From NCBI GenBank assembly GCA_964480945.1, contig CAYZRX010000077.1, positions 1 to 19,180 of the forward strand: DNA of 19,180 bases. Direction: 5' to 3'. Below the pieces are notes generated by a model. That model was given only the letters and a program-made list of their open reading frames with translations. It searched no databases and had not been told where the DNA came from. The first letter of the stretch is position 1. Each line of letters opens with the position of its first letter. Below are positions 1 through 10,113 of this stretch, piece after piece. The DNA is from VGWB01 sp964480945 (lineage in GTDB: Bacteria > Bacteroidota > Ignavibacteria > UBA10030). The translations under genes and the position numbers were made by a program.

Positions 1-2799
1 ATTCTCCTGTTGTTCGGTTTCTACCGCGTAAACCGTGTCATCGTCGATCTTACGGATCGCCAGCAGCTTGAAGACGAGCGAAGGCTTATCACGGAGGCAC
101 TGGCGGCGAGCGAGAGCAGGTATCGGAGGTTTTTCCAGGAAGACCTGTCGGGCAACTTCATCTCCACGCCGGAGGGGAAGATCCTCGCGTGCAATCCTTC
201 GTTTGCGGAGATCTTCGGCTATGACTCCCCCGAGGAGATCGTTAGTGTCGATGCGAACTTGCTCTACGAGAGTCCCCAGGCGCGCGAGGAGTATATTCAG
301 ACGCTCCGCCAGAAACGCAGGTTGGTAAACCATCGGGAGAAGATGAAGAGGAGGGACGGGGGCGACATTTATCTGACGGTGAACATCAACGGGGAGTTCG
401 ATGAAGATGATGGACTCGTTCAGATTCAAGGGTATGTGATTGACGAGACCGAGCGGGTGAAGGCCCAGCAGTCACTCCGGGCCAGCGTCGAGCAATTCCG
501 CGTCGTCTTCGAGGAGAGTCCGGTCGGCATGACGTTGGTCAACCTCGATATGGAGATCATCCGGGCGAACAAGGCGTTTTGCTCGATGATCAGGTATTCG
601 GAGGAAGAGATCAAGGAGATTTCGATTCGAGGCTTCACGCATCCGGAGGACTTGACGAAAGATCTCCCGAATCTGCGACGGTTACTGAAAGGAGAGATCT
701 CGGGCTACCAAGTCGAAAAACGGTACATCGCCAAGACAGGTGAAGTGATCTGGGGGCTGGTGACGACCTCCGTCGTGCGCGAGGGAGATGGTCCTCCACT
801 CTACGGAATCAGAATTATCGAGGATATCACGGCCCGGAAGAAGGGAGAACGAGACCTGGAGCGCTCACTCTCGCTCCTTCGGGCAACGCTTGACTCCACG
901 GCTGACGGCATCCTCGTGGTCGACCGGCAGGGACGCATCGTCAGTCACAACAAAAGGTTTCGTGAGATGTGGCGCATCCCTGACTCCATTCTCGAGACGG
1001 GAGAGGATCAGAAAGCGTTGCAGTTCGTTCTTGAGCAATTGGAAGATCCTGAAGGATTTCTCAGGAAGGTTCAGGAGCTTTACGGTCAGGCTGAAATGGA
1101 GAGCTATGATTGGATCCGGTTCAAGGACGGCCGCGTCTTCGAGCGGTACTCGAAGCCTCAGATGATCGGCGGGGAGACCGTCGGGCGCGTATGGAGCTTT
1201 CGAGACGTAACGGATCGGGAGCTTGCTGACGCGCGCCTCAGGCTGTCGGAAGAGAAGTACCGTACGCTCTTCGAGCAATCGAAAGACGTCGTCTTCATCA
1301 GCACGCCGGACGGCAAGTTCCTGGATATCAACCAGGCCGGTGTGGATTTGTTTGGCTTCCCGAGCAAGGAGGAGCTTCTGAAGGTAAACATCGGGCGGGA
1401 CTTGTATGTGGATCCGATGAATCGGCGAAGATCGACCGAGCTTCTTGCAAAATACGGCTACTTGAAGGATCACGAGAGCCTGGTTCGACGAGCCGACGGA
1501 AAGAGGCTCCTTGTCCTCGAGACGACAACAGCTGTCCCCGATGAGCACGGCAAGATTGTTGCATATCGAGGAATTCTCCGGGATGTGACCGAACAGCGCC
1601 GGTTGGAGGAACACCTGCGACAGGCCCAGAAGATGGAGAGTATTGGAACCCTTGCCGGGGGCATCGCTCACGACTTCAATAATATCCTGGGAATCATCCA
1701 GGGCTATCTCGCCAGCCTTGAAGAGCCGATCCTCGATCGAGAGAAGCTCAGCCACAACCTTGACGCGATCAGAAGAACGGTCGCCCGTGGCACGGGTCTC
1801 GTCGGCCAACTCCTCGCATTTGCGCGACCGGCGGGCGCGCAGCTCGAAAATGTCGACGTAAACGAAACCATCTCCGACCTCTCGAGGCTGGTTTCGGACA
1901 CCTTCCCGGAATCCGTTCATTTTGACTTGCAGATGGGCAAGAACGTCCCTCACGTTCTCGCAGACTCGAGTCAACTTCAACAAACAATCCTCAATCTGTG
2001 CCTGAACGCTCGTGATGCCATTCTCGAAGGCCTCGACTCTGAGCGCAGCGAGGGTGTCCTTTCGATTGAAACAGGCGTCGTTCTGGGGAGCGAGATCATA
2101 GGGCGATTCCCTGGGGCGAGCCACGATCGGTATGTGACGATCTCGGTCACCGACACCGGGACCGGAATGAGCGACGCGACGAAAAGCCGGATCTTTGAAC
2201 CGTTCTTCACGACAAAGGGTCCGGGTAAAGGAACCGGGCTTGGGCTCGCCGTGGTCTATGGGATTGTGAGCACCCACCGCGGCTTCATCGAGGTTGAGAG
2301 TGCTCCAGGCTCCGGTACGTCGATGCGGCTCTTTCTGCCTGCGACCCTCGGCTCTCCTGAAACCACGGCGGCTTCCTCCGCTGAAGAGACGACGCCGCAG
2401 GGATTTGGCGAAACGATTCTTCTGGTCGAGGACGAGGAAACCTTGCTTAATCTGCTACAGACGCTCCTCGAGGAAAACGGGTATCGCGTCCTCATCGCGA
2501 AAGACGGGCAGGAAGCGATGGACGTCTTCAGGGATCATCAAGCTGAGATCAGCCTCGTGCTCTCCGACATGGGACTACCGAAGCTCGGTGGCTGGGAGGT
2601 CCTTCAAAAGATGAAGGAGGTCGATCCCAGGGTCAAATGCATTCTCGCAAGCGGTTATCTCGATCCGGATCTCAAGCTTGAGATGATCAAAGACGGCGCG
2701 GTGGATTTCGTGCAGAAGCCGTATGTCCCTCATCTCATCCTCACTCGCATTCGGAGCACGATCGACGGGTTCGGCTCGGAATATCGTTCTCACGAATAG
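1..2799 (+). CDS. Multi-PAS hybrid sensor histidine kinase/response regulator, 5'-truncated
   Basis: This gene runs in from the left edge, with no stop codon upstream of the TTG at 10. Its first visible residues (ILLLFGFY) look like the end of a transmembrane helix, so the true start is outside the window. Numbering from the codon at position 1, there are four PAS domains at about 38-150, 163-285, 290-410 and 415-535. A HisKA dimerisation domain follows, with H-box AGGIAHDFNN and phospho-acceptor His557. The HATPase_c domain shows an N-box (NLCLNARDAI) and G-boxes DTGTGM and GKGTGLGL. A C-terminal receiver domain (about 806-925) has Asp856 and Lys906. By family, it autophosphorylates on His557 and passes phosphate to its own receiver, probably relaying to an unseen partner. 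No output domain is present. The signal is unknown. Nothing beyond proximity links it to the T9SS genes downstream. Confidence 0.95.
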   Translation: MLLLFGFYRVNRVIVDLTDRQQLEDERRLITEALAASESRYRRFFQEDLSGNFISTPEGKILACNPSFAEIFGYDSPEEIVSVDANLLYESPQAREEYIQTLRQKRRLVNHREKMKRRDGGDIYLTVNINGEFDEDDGLVQIQGYVIDETERVKAQQSLRASVEQFRVVFEESPVGMTLVNLDMEIIRANKAFCSMIRYSEEEIKEISIRGFTHPEDLTKDLPNLRRLLKGEISGYQVEKRYIAKTGEVIWGLVTTSVVREGDGPPLYGIRIIEDITARKKGERDLERSLSLLRATLDSTADGILVVDRQGRIVSHNKRFREMWRIPDSILETGEDQKALQFVLEQLEDPEGFLRKVQELYGQAEMESYDWIRFKDGRVFERYSKPQMIGGETVGRVWSFRDVTDRELADARLRLSEEKYRTLFEQSKDVVFISTPDGKFLDINQAGVDLFGFPSKEELLKVNIGRDLYVDPMNRRRSTELLAKYGYLKDHESLVRRADGKRLLVLETTTAVPDEHGKIVAYRGILRDVTEQRRLEEHLRQAQKMESIGTLAGGIAHDFNNILGIIQGYLASLEEPILDREKLSHNLDAIRRTVARGTGLVGQLLAFARPAGAQLENVDVNETISDLSRLVSDTFPESVHFDLQMGKNVPHVLADSSQLQQTILNLCLNARDAILEGLDSERSEGVLSIETGVVLGSEIIGRFPGASHDRYVTISVTDTGTGMSDATKSRIFEPFFTTKGPGKGTGLGLAVVYGIVSTHRGFIEVESAPGSGTSMRLFLPATLGSPETTAASSAEETTPQGFGETILLVEDEETLLNLLQTLLEENGYRVLIAKDGQEAMDVFRDHQAEISLVLSDMGLPKLGGWEVLQKMKEVDPRVKCILASGYLDPDLKLEMIKDGAVDFVQKPYVPHLILTRIRSTIDGFGSEYRSHE

Positions 2800-2853
2800 T
2801 TCCGCTTGGCCCGGAATCGCTCTCAGACGGACGCTCGATTCACGCGGGCAAAC

Positions 2854-2882
2854 TTGATATTCATTTTGCTTTTCCTTAAGTT
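2854..2882 (+). promoter_or_regulatory. Possible promoter in the 226-bp kinase-sprA gap
   Basis: The gap between the kinase stop and the sprA start (2800-3025) holds no convincing gene. Its most promoter-like spot is TTGATA (2854-2859), a 17-base spacer, then TAAGTT (2877-2882). The -35 matches the sigma-70 consensus at five of six bases, but the -10 matches only three. A short inverted repeat directly at the kinase stop (2800-2804 with 2812-2816) has no T-tract and is weak as a terminator. This is tentative. Confidence 0.22.
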
Positions 2883-3025
2883 CTCTCCTGCATAGTCAGC
2901 GGCCGGCATCACTCACTCTCGAAGGAGAAATATCGAGGAATTCGCTACTGCACCAGGTGGTCGGTCCTCCTGGAACATTCTTTTCTCGTGTCGGATATAG
3001 CATTCGTATAGACAGGTAGGGTTGC

Positions 3026-4337
3026 GTGAAAAGAGGTAGCGAATTACGGAACTCGGGAGGGAGGGGGTGGACTGCCCCAGCCACGTGGGGATCGACAGTC
3101 TTGTCGGTGACGCTCTTTGTTTGTTTTTCCTTCCTCGGTTTGTCCTTCCCTTCGGAAGCATCCACGATGGGGCGTGTAGCGCCCGCGGCGAACGAATCTG
3201 CGCGGCTGGCGGCGGCTTGGCCGAACGGTGAGAAGCTGGACTTAGAAGGCTTGAACCTCGAGGTCGGGTCTGGCCTTCAGCAGGACACTACCCGGCGGCG
3301 AGCGGGCGGAGGGCTGTCGCGCCGCGCGCGGGCTCTGCTGAAGAAAGGCGCTTCGGTGGATACCTCCCAGGCTACCCTTACCCCCGCGCAGATCCTGGAA
3401 ATGATCCGATCCATGCCGCGCGACTCTTCAGCGCGACTCGAGCAGTTTCTGTACGTCCGTCGGGATTTGCCGATGGTTGATTTGATGCAGCACAAGACAT
3501 CCCCCCTGTTCCTCCCGGATCCGCTGCAGGTCAGAACCCAGGTAGTGCTGGATTCCACCCGCTACGTCTATCACTTCCGCCGTGCCGTTGGTGACTACGA
3601 CACCCGGGTTCCACTCGACCTGAGCTTGGAGGAGTACCTGAGCGTGCACATGCAGCAGACGATACGCAAGAACTGGGAGGACCTTGCGCAGGCGTACCAA
3701 CTTACCTCGCAAAAGAACAAAGGGCTCGGGGAGCTCTTCGGTCAGGTGACCAACATCGAGATCCCGGTCCCGAAGAATCCGCTCTTCAGCATCTTCGGTC
3801 CCAACGTCATCCGGCTGAGCATCAACGGGGCCGTCGACATCCACGGAGCTTTCCGCAACACCAAGTCTGATTTGTTCGCCAACAATCCTCTTGCCCAGAG
3901 CCGCAGCGAGCCTGACTTCAGCCAGGAGGTACAGGTCAATGTGAAGGGGACCATCGGTGACAAGCTGAACATCGATGCGGACTGGAACACACAGCGCCAG
4001 TTTGAGTACGAGAACCAACTGAAGGTGCGCTACACCGGGTATGCAGATGACATCGTCCAGAGCGTGGAAGCGGGCAACGTTTCTCTGGCGACGAATTCTT
4101 CCTTCATCTCCAGCAGTGCCGCGCTCTTCGGCATCAAGACCGGTCTGCAGTTCGGTCCGTTCAAATTAACCACCGTGGCTTCCCAGAAGAAGGGCCAGAT
4201 CCGGGAGCTAACCGTCTCGGGCGGCGGGAGGCCCACGCCGTTTCAAATACGCGCGACTGATTACTCCCGCGATCACTACTTCGTCGACACGTCCTATATC
4301 GCGTGGTTTGACTCCAGCTATCTCAATATCCCGCCGC
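3026..4337 (+). CDS. sprA: SprA (T9SS outer-membrane translocon), N-terminal part before the assembly gap
   Basis: This is the first 437 codons of SprA (Sov in Porphyromonas), the giant beta-barrel through which the type IX secretion system exports proteins across the outer membrane. The GTG at 3026 is chosen because it gives a signal peptide (hydrophobic core about residues 23-40, cleavage near 46) and has a purine-rich AGGTAGGG just upstream; the next Met lies past the signal. SprA family hallmarks are visible: FGPNVIRLSINGAVDIHG near residue 256, then GDKLNIDADWNTQ near 311, and the stretch EAGNVSLATNSSFISSSAALFG further on. The frame runs cleanly to base 4337, where 100 N begin. Any ORF continued past the Ns (to 4588) is out of frame and meaningless. 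The gene resumes at 4438. Confidence 0.93.
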
Positions 4338-4492
4338 NNNNNNNNNNNNNNNNNNNNNNNNNNNNNNNNNNNNNNNNNNNNNNNNNNNNNNNNNNNNNNN
4401 NNNNNNNNNNNNNNNNNNNNNNNNNNNNNNNNNNNNNGTCGACACGTCCTATATCGCGTGGTTTGACTCCAGCTATCTCAATATCCCGCCGC
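4283..4492 (+). repeat. Exact 55-bp direct repeat flanking the N gap (contig-end overlap)
   Basis: Bases 4283-4337 and 4438-4492 are identical. Both encode VDTSYIAWFDSSYLNIPP in the SprA frame. The copies abut the N run on both sides with no intervening unique base, as expected when a scaffolder fails to merge two contigs that share an overlap. It is not a biological repeat of SprA: collapsing it gives one continuous reading frame, whereas keeping it shifts the frame because 155 is not divisible by three. Confidence 0.93.
4338..4437. other. Scaffolding gap of exactly 100 N inside sprA
   Basis: There are exactly 100 unknown bases, the usual placeholder for a gap of unknown size. Identical 55-base sequences on both sides show that the two contigs overlap, so there is probably no missing sequence. 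Removing the Ns together with one repeat copy (155 bases) joins the two parts of sprA in frame. Confidence 0.97.
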
Positions 4493-7400
4493 ACGTCGAC
4501 CCGAACAAGGAGATCCGTGACATTGAGGTCTGGGTCACGCGCATCGGCATCGAGGATCCCAATGAACGCGATGTCGTGGCGTTTATGAATGTCAACAGGG
4601 TGCAGCAGACGCAGAACGATCTCATCGCCCGCGCCGAGGATTACGACGCGGTGCCCGGTGAACTCGAGGTAGGGCGATTCATCCGGCTGGACCCCAACAC
4701 GGACTACACGTTCGACAAATATGCAGGGTATATCACGCTGAACCGCTCCCTTCAGCCGCAGCAGGCGATCGCGGTCGCGTACACCGTCCCCGACCCCACC
4801 GATCCCAGGAAAAGTGCCGACATCGGCAACTTCAGCTCGCGTGACACGTCGAGGGCCCTGAAGCTGGTCATGAAGCTGGTGCGGCCCGCGAATCTGGGTC
4901 CGCAATTCAAGACCGCGTGGCGCTTGATGTTGAAGAACATGTACCCGCTGGGGGTCCGCGGAATCAAGAAGGAGGGATTTGAACTGAAGGTCTTGTATGA
5001 GACCCCGGGGACAGAGCCGCAGGATAATCTCCTCGGTACATTCAATCTGCTGGAGGTGCTCGGCTTGGATCGTTACGGCGAGAGTCCCGGTTCACCTCCG
5101 GATGGGAAGTTCGACTACGCCCCCACGCTGACGATCGATGAAGCGAGGGGGGAATTGATGTTCCCGCGCGCCGAACCGTTCCGCGAAGGAATCCGACGCT
5201 ACTTCCTCTCGAAGGGGCGGACCATCGCCGAGGCGGATTCCTTTGCTTTCAGCGAGGTGTACGATACGACCTTCAACGGCGCGACGAACAGTCAGCACAA
5301 CAGGTTCCTCATCACCGGCACCAGCACGGGATCGATGGCGGCGAGCTACAACATCGGTTTCAACGTGGTCGAAGGAAGCGTCAAGGTGCTTGTGAACGGA
5401 ACCCCCGCCCCGCCGAACGCGTATACTGTGGACTATATTTCGGGTCAGGTGAACATTCGGGACCAAGGCCTCCTGGTCCCCGGCCAGAATCTCCAGATCC
5501 AGTATGAGGCGAACGACCTGTTCCAGCTGGCGTCCAAATCGCTCCTGGGCGCGCGGGGTGAACTGACGCTGGGGAAAGCTTCAGCGCTAGGGTTCACGAT
5601 CATGAACTTGAACCAACAATCGTTGAGCGACAAGGTGCGGCTCGGCGAGGAGCCGATCAGCAATACCATTATGGGGGTTGACGGGGGAACGACCCTCGAC
5701 CTGGATTTTCTGACGCGTGCGCTCAATTGGCTGCCGGGAGTTCAGACGAATGCTCTCTCCAGCCTCACGTTTCGCGGTGAGGGCGCATATATGAAGCCGG
5801 ACCCCAACACCCGCAAGAGCCCGATCTCCCAGGACGGCGGGAAAGGTGTTGCCTACATCGATGACTTCGAGGGGGCGCGCAAGTTGATTCCTTTGGGTGT
5901 TAATTTCGGGGCGTGGCGTCAGGCGGCAATCCCCGACTATGACGCCTCCCTCGATGACCCCACGAAACTGACGCTCAGCGAGAAAATGGAGTACGAGGGG
6001 AGGTTGACCTGGTACAATGTTTTGCCGAGTGATGTCACCCCGAGGGATCTTCGCCCCAACAAGAGCATTGTTCCCGAGGAAAACCAGGTCACCGTCCTGA
6101 ATTTGTACTTCAAGCCCCGGGAACGAGGCATGTACAACTACTCAATGAATCTGGATACGAAGCTTCGCGCTCACCCTGACCAAGCGTGGGCCGGGGTGCA
6201 GACGCTCATCGGCTCCATCTCGACGAATCTGTTGGACGAGAATATCAATTTCATCGAGATATGGGTCCGGCTCGACAAAGTCCAGCCCACCATGAAGCTG
6301 AACGTTGATCTCGGCATTCTCAGCGAGGTTGTCATTCCGACTCCTCCTGTCAAAGGCCTGAAGCTCCACACCGAGGACGGGCTCGACGGGAGCATCCTCA
6401 ACGGGATCCTGCGGCCGGGCGAAGACATCGGTATAGACGGCCTCTCGGACGGTGAGGAGAAACAGCAATTTGCCGACTTCATCAACAAATATCCTGAATA
6501 CGCCAACGATCCTTCCGCCGACGATTGGATCAGGCCGGGTCTCGGCTCGCTCAACCCCGAAGACTACAACGGCGTCAACGGAACGGAGGGAAACGGGCAA
6601 AGTGATGCCGGTCGATTTCCGGACACGGAGGATCTGAATCGTAATAACGTTCAGGATCGAATCAACAGTTACTACGAGTACGAGTTACCGCTGGATACCA
6701 ACAGCACAGCCTTCCGCCAGTACGTGACCGGCGGCGCGAACGATTGGTATCAGATACGCATACCGCTGAATGAATACACGCGCAAGGTAGGGGATCCGTC
6801 GTTGTCGACGGTTGAGGGGATTCGTGTCTGGATGACCGGCGCGACCGAGAGCGCTCTCGTGCGGATTGCCGAGCTGAACCTGATCGGCAATCAGTGGCAA
6901 GAGCTCGTGAAGAATGACAGCTCCTTCCGCGCAAGCGTGATCAATCGCGAAGACAATCCGGAATACACCTCTCCTCCCGGCCTTCCGCTTCTCACGGACC
7001 CGACGCGGCCGGATCTTAACATCAAGCTGAACGAGCAGTCGCTCGATCTGGTGATCAACGGCCTGAAGGACGGGGAATCGCGGCAGGCTCTGAAGCTCTT
7101 TACGGTACGCCCGTTGGACCTGTTCAGCTATCGCGCGATGAAGATGTTCGTACACGGTGATGAGAAGCCGGGATCGCGACTGCGGTTCAGGGACACCACC
7201 GACTATGATCTGGAAATCTTTCTCCGCTTCGGATCCGATTCCTTGAACTACTACGAGTATCGAGAGCCGATCAGACCGGGATGGGATCCGATGAATGATG
7301 TGAACATCAACTTCGGCCAGATTACCGCCCTCAAGCTCGGCCGGGACAGCGTGCAGGGTTTCAGCGCCCGCGTGCCGGTGCCCGGCGGTCCACCGGGGGC

Positions 7401-10113
7401 AACGTTTCAGGTGCGGGGGAACCCGACGCTGACGAATGTTCGGTTGATTATCATCGGGATCGAGAATCCACTGAACAAGGGGTCGACGGTCGTGAACGGT
7501 GAGGTGTGGGTCGATGAGCTGCGATTGACCGATGTGGATGACACGCCGGGATGGGCCTATCGCTTCGATACCTCTCTCAAGCTAGCGGATATCGGCAACA
7601 TTGCGGTGAACATGACCCAGCGAGATCCAAACTTCCATGCGCTCGAGGATCACTTTGGGACGCGTAATACGGATCGAAACTGGGGGCTGAGTGCCTCGCT
7701 CGCGTTCGAACGATTCCTGCCGCAAAGTTGGGCGGGAACGACTCTCGCCTTCTCGTACTCTCACCTAGAGCAGGTCCAGAATCCCAAGTACATGCCGGGC
7801 ACGGACATCCTCGTCGCCGAAGCGGCTCAGCGGACAGCCGACGTGGCGCAGGCGGATGGAGCATCTCCGGGGGAGGTGAAGCAGGTCGCTGATTCCGTCC
7901 GGCTGCGATCGCAGACCGTCAATGTCACGGATACCTACGCTGTTCCCAGCATCAGGTTCAACATACCGAGCAGCAGCTGGCTCGTCAGCGAAACGGTCAA
8001 CAAGCTGTCGTTTGCGTATTCGTACACCACGACCTCGCGCAGAAGTCCGGTCACGTTGACGTTAAACCAGTGGCAGTGGAACGCGCGCGGAGCTTATGCG
8101 CTGCAGTTCGGTCAGAAAAACTATGTGTCGCCCTTTGCGTTGATTGGCGACTTTTTCCTCTTTCAACCGTGGAAAGACCTGAAGTTGTTCTACTCGCCTC
8201 GCAACTTCAACGTGTCCACGACGTTTGCGCGCGGCCAGACGTTCGAGCAGGCGCGAGATCAAACAGCACCAAAGCCGATCGTTCGGAATTTCGCCTCCTC
8301 GCGATCGATGAGCTTTTCGTGGCAGTTCACGGAGGGCGGACTGCTTAATCTCGCGACCGACTATTCGGTCGATATTCAGAGCAGCCTCCTCAATTTCGAA
8401 ATGGATTCGCTCGGCCACCAGCGCTCGTTTTCGGCCATCCTTGGGGATATGTTCGGGAAGGCGAAGCTGATCGATTTTGGAACGGATCTCTCCTACGGCC
8501 AATCGATCAACTTTAACCCCCGGCTCACGGTGCCTCCCATCTTGAAGCTTGACAAATTCGTGTCCGCCACGACGCGCTATTCGGCGCGGTACGACTGGAC
8601 CAACAACCCTCAAGCGGGGAACTTGGGCAAAAGCGCGGCGAGCAGCGGGAATCTGAGCATGACGTTTGACCTGAACCTGCGCGCGATCGGCGACGAGATC
8701 TGGTCCCCTCCTCGTCCGGCTGCGGCTCCGCCTCCCGGCGATACTACGAAAGGGAGCGAGGGGCTCGACTTCTGGGGCGGCCTGGATCGCCTCTCACGGG
8801 TTCTGTTCAAGACGCCGATCTTTGACTTCGAGAAGTTCAACATATCATTCTCCCAGCAGAATCGGAGTCAGAACAGCGGTGTCGTCGGCCGGGCCGGATT
8901 TGCGAACGTGTTCGGCCGCGTGCCGTTCTTTCAGAGTTCGCTCCCGGAGAACGGGCCATCGTTGATGTATCAATTGGGGCTATCGTCCGATCCAAGTGGG
9001 GACGTCATCGTGAAATCCAAGGGAGGCTTTCCTTTCCTGACCGGATACACGCTGCCCGGGCCCAGGGCACCGAATGGGAATCTCGTCGATATGTACGGGC
9101 AGAAGAATACGATCGCCATGAGGACCTCTCGGCCGCTGTGGGAAGGAGCAAGTCTGGAGTTCAATTGGAACGTCGGGTGGTCTTATAATGTGAACCGGAC
9201 GCTGCAGTCGGATTCGCTCGGTGTCGCGCACGAAATCAGCAGCGTTATCAGCGGCGATGTCGATCGATCGTTTCTCTCGTTTCCGCAGGTGCTCTTTTTC
9301 AAGTTCTTCCGGACGAGCATCCAGGATGTGCAGAACCTCTACGGAAGCCTCCGGGCTGATCCGACAGACACCCGCCCCGATGACGCAAAGCTGGCCGACG
9401 CGTTTGAAAACGGGCTGGAAGCTCTTCCTTTTGCGCGCAAATTCCTTGGCGACATTCTCCCGCGGGTAAACTGGACCTTCCACTGGGATGGTCTCGAGAA
9501 GCTTCCGCTGCTCAGCACTATCGCCTCGAAAGTGACCTTGGAACATAGCTATCAATCCGACTACAAGCGCCGGTGGAAAATCTCCCCGGACGGCAATGAA
9601 GTAACCGAGGCGCAGCAGGTCACGTACGGCTTTTCGCCGCTCGTCGGTCTCACGTTCGCTTTCAAGGGGATGTCGAAAGGGAGCTTCGGGGCGACGTTTC
9701 GTGTGGGGACCTCCACGGATTACGATCTCGTCCCAGCCGCAAAGAACATCGTAGAATCGGCGTCAACGGACATTTCGGTGACGGCGAATTACTCGCGGCA
9801 GGGGTTTCAGTTTCCGTTCTTCGGATTGTTGCTGTCGAATGATATCGACATCAGATTATCGTACAGCTACTCGAAGACCTCGCGCCGTGTCTACGACATG
9901 AGTGCGTCGGTCTTCAAACCGGACGGAACACCGATGGAAGGGATGAGCCGGACCAACATCGAGCCGCGGATTCAGTACATTCTCAGCGCCCGCGTGACGG
10001 CATCGGTGTACTACAAGTACTCCAAGGTGAAGCCGGACGCCGGAGGGTCGCGCATACCCGGATCCACGACAAACGAGATGGGTGTAGACGTGCGCGTTTC
10101 TATACAGCCGTAG
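4438..10113 (+). CDS. sprA: SprA (T9SS outer-membrane translocon), C-terminal part after the assembly gap
   Basis: This continues the gene begun at 3026; after collapsing the gap the whole protein is about 2310 residues, typical of SprA. The codon at 4438 is in frame, so the Met codon at 4576 is not the true start. In joined numbering, a second SprA-type segment contains NLNQQSLSDKVRLGEEP near residue 809 and the family signature YIDDFEGAR near 892. It is followed by an acidic D/N-rich stretch (IGIDGLSDGEE, then NGTEGN and DTEDLN, about 1090-1155) seen in SprA proteins. The C-terminal half is rich in alternating aromatic and polar strands that build the barrel, with a proline-rich loop (PPRPAAAPPPG) near 1842. 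SprA acts in the outer membrane with other T9SS parts not encoded here. It is followed by a 362-bp gap before the next small gene, so it appears to end its own transcript, although no strong terminator is seen. Confidence 0.95.
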   Translation, partial: VDTSYIAWFDSSYLNIPPHVDPNKEIRDIEVWVTRIGIEDPNERDVVAFMNVNRVQQTQNDLIARAEDYDAVPGELEVGRFIRLDPNTDYTFDKYAGYITLNRSLQPQQAIAVAYTVPDPTDPRKSADIGNFSSRDTSRALKLVMKLVRPANLGPQFKTAWRLMLKNMYPLGVRGIKKEGFELKVLYETPGTEPQDNLLGTFNLLEVLGLDRYGESPGSPPDGKFDYAPTLTIDEARGELMFPRAEPFREGIRRYFLSKGRTIAEADSFAFSEVYDTTFNGATNSQHNRFLITGTSTGSMAASYNIGFNVVEGSVKVLVNGTPAPPNAYTVDYISGQVNIRDQGLLVPGQNLQIQYEANDLFQLASKSLLGARGELTLGKASALGFTIMNLNQQSLSDKVRLGEEPISNTIMGVDGGTTLDLDFLTRALNWLPGVQTNALSSLTFRGEGAYMKPDPNTRKSPISQDGGKGVAYIDDFEGARKLIPLGVNFGAWRQAAIPDYDASLDDPTKLTLSEKMEYEGRLTWYNVLPSDVTPRDLRPNKSIVPEENQVTVLNLYFKPRERGMYNYSMNLDTKLRAHPDQAWAGVQTLIGSISTNLLDENINFIEIWVRLDKVQPTMKLNVDLGILSEVVIPTPPVKGLKLHTEDGLDGSILNGILRPGEDIGIDGLSDGEEKQQFADFINKYPEYANDPSADDWIRPGLGSLNPEDYNGVNGTEGNGQSDAGRFPDTEDLNRNNVQDRINSYYEYELPLDTNSTAFRQYVTGGANDWYQIRIPLNEYTRKVGDPSLSTVEGIRVWMTGATESALVRIAELNLIGNQWQELVKNDSSFRASVINREDNPEYTSPPGLPLLTDPTRPDLNIKLNEQSLDLVINGLKDGESRQALKLFTVRPLDLFSYRAMKMFVHGDEKPGSRLRFRDTTDYDLEIFLRFGSDSLNYYEYREPIRPGWDPMNDVNINFGQITALKLGRDSVQGFSARVPVPGGPPGATFQVRGNPTLTNVRLIIIGIENPLNKGSTVVNGEVWVDELRLTDVDDTPGWAYRFDTSLKLADIGNIAVNMTQRDPNFHALEDHFGTRNTDRNWGLSASLAFERFLPQSWAGTTLAFSYSHLEQVQNPKYMPGTDILVAEAAQRTADVAQADGASPGEVKQVADSVRLRSQTVNVTDTYAVPSIRFNIPSSSWLVSETVNKLSFAYSYTTTSRRSPVTLTLNQWQWNARGAYALQFGQKNYVSPFALIGDFFLFQPWKDLKLFYSPRNFNVSTTFARGQTFEQARDQTAPKPIVRNFASSRSMSFSWQFTEGGLLNLATDYSVDIQSSLLNFEMDSLGHQRSFSAILGDMFGKAKLIDFGTDLSYGQSINFNPRLTVPPILKLDKFVSATTRYSARYDWTNNPQAGNLGKSAASSGNLSMTFDLNLRAIGDEIWSPPRPAAAPPPGDTTKGSEGLDFWGGLDRLSRVLFKTPIFDFEKFNISFSQQNRSQNSGVVGRAGFANVFGRVPFFQSSLPENGPSLMYQLGLSSDPSGDVIVKSKGGFPFLTGYTLPGPRAPNGNLVDMYGQKNTIAMRTSRPLWEGASLEFNWNVGWSYNVNRTLQSDSLGVAHEISSVISGDVDRSFLSFPQVLFFKFFRTSIQDVQNLYGSLRADPTDTRPDDAKLADAFENGLEALPFARKFLGDILPRVNWTFHWDGLEKLPLLSTIASKVTLEHSYQSDYKRRWKISPDGNEVTEAQQVTYGFSPLVGLTFAFKGMSKGSFGATFRVGTSTDYDLVPAAKNIVESASTDISVTANYSRQGFQFPFFGLLLSNDIDIRLSYSYSKTSRRVYDMSASVFKPDGTPMEGMSRTNIEPRIQYILSARVTASVYYKYSKVKPDAGGSRIPGSTTNEMGVDVRVSIQP

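Noticed and set aside
865..2277. Long open frame on the - strand opposite the histidine kinase (470 codons)
   Set aside because: It lies wholly over a kinase with clear motifs. Long antisense frames are common in GC-rich DNA, and its translation shows no recognisable domain.
2800..2816. Terminator after the histidine kinase
   Set aside because: A 5-bp stem without a T-tract is too weak to call.
4283..4492. Tandem duplication within SprA
   Set aside because: Copies are exact, end at the Ns and break the frame if retained; contig overlap explains all of this.
4438..4588. Continuation of the first sprA frame across the Ns to 4588
   Set aside because: Crossing 100 Ns plus a repeated 55 bases shifts the frame; the residues after the Ns do not resemble SprA, whereas the other frame does.
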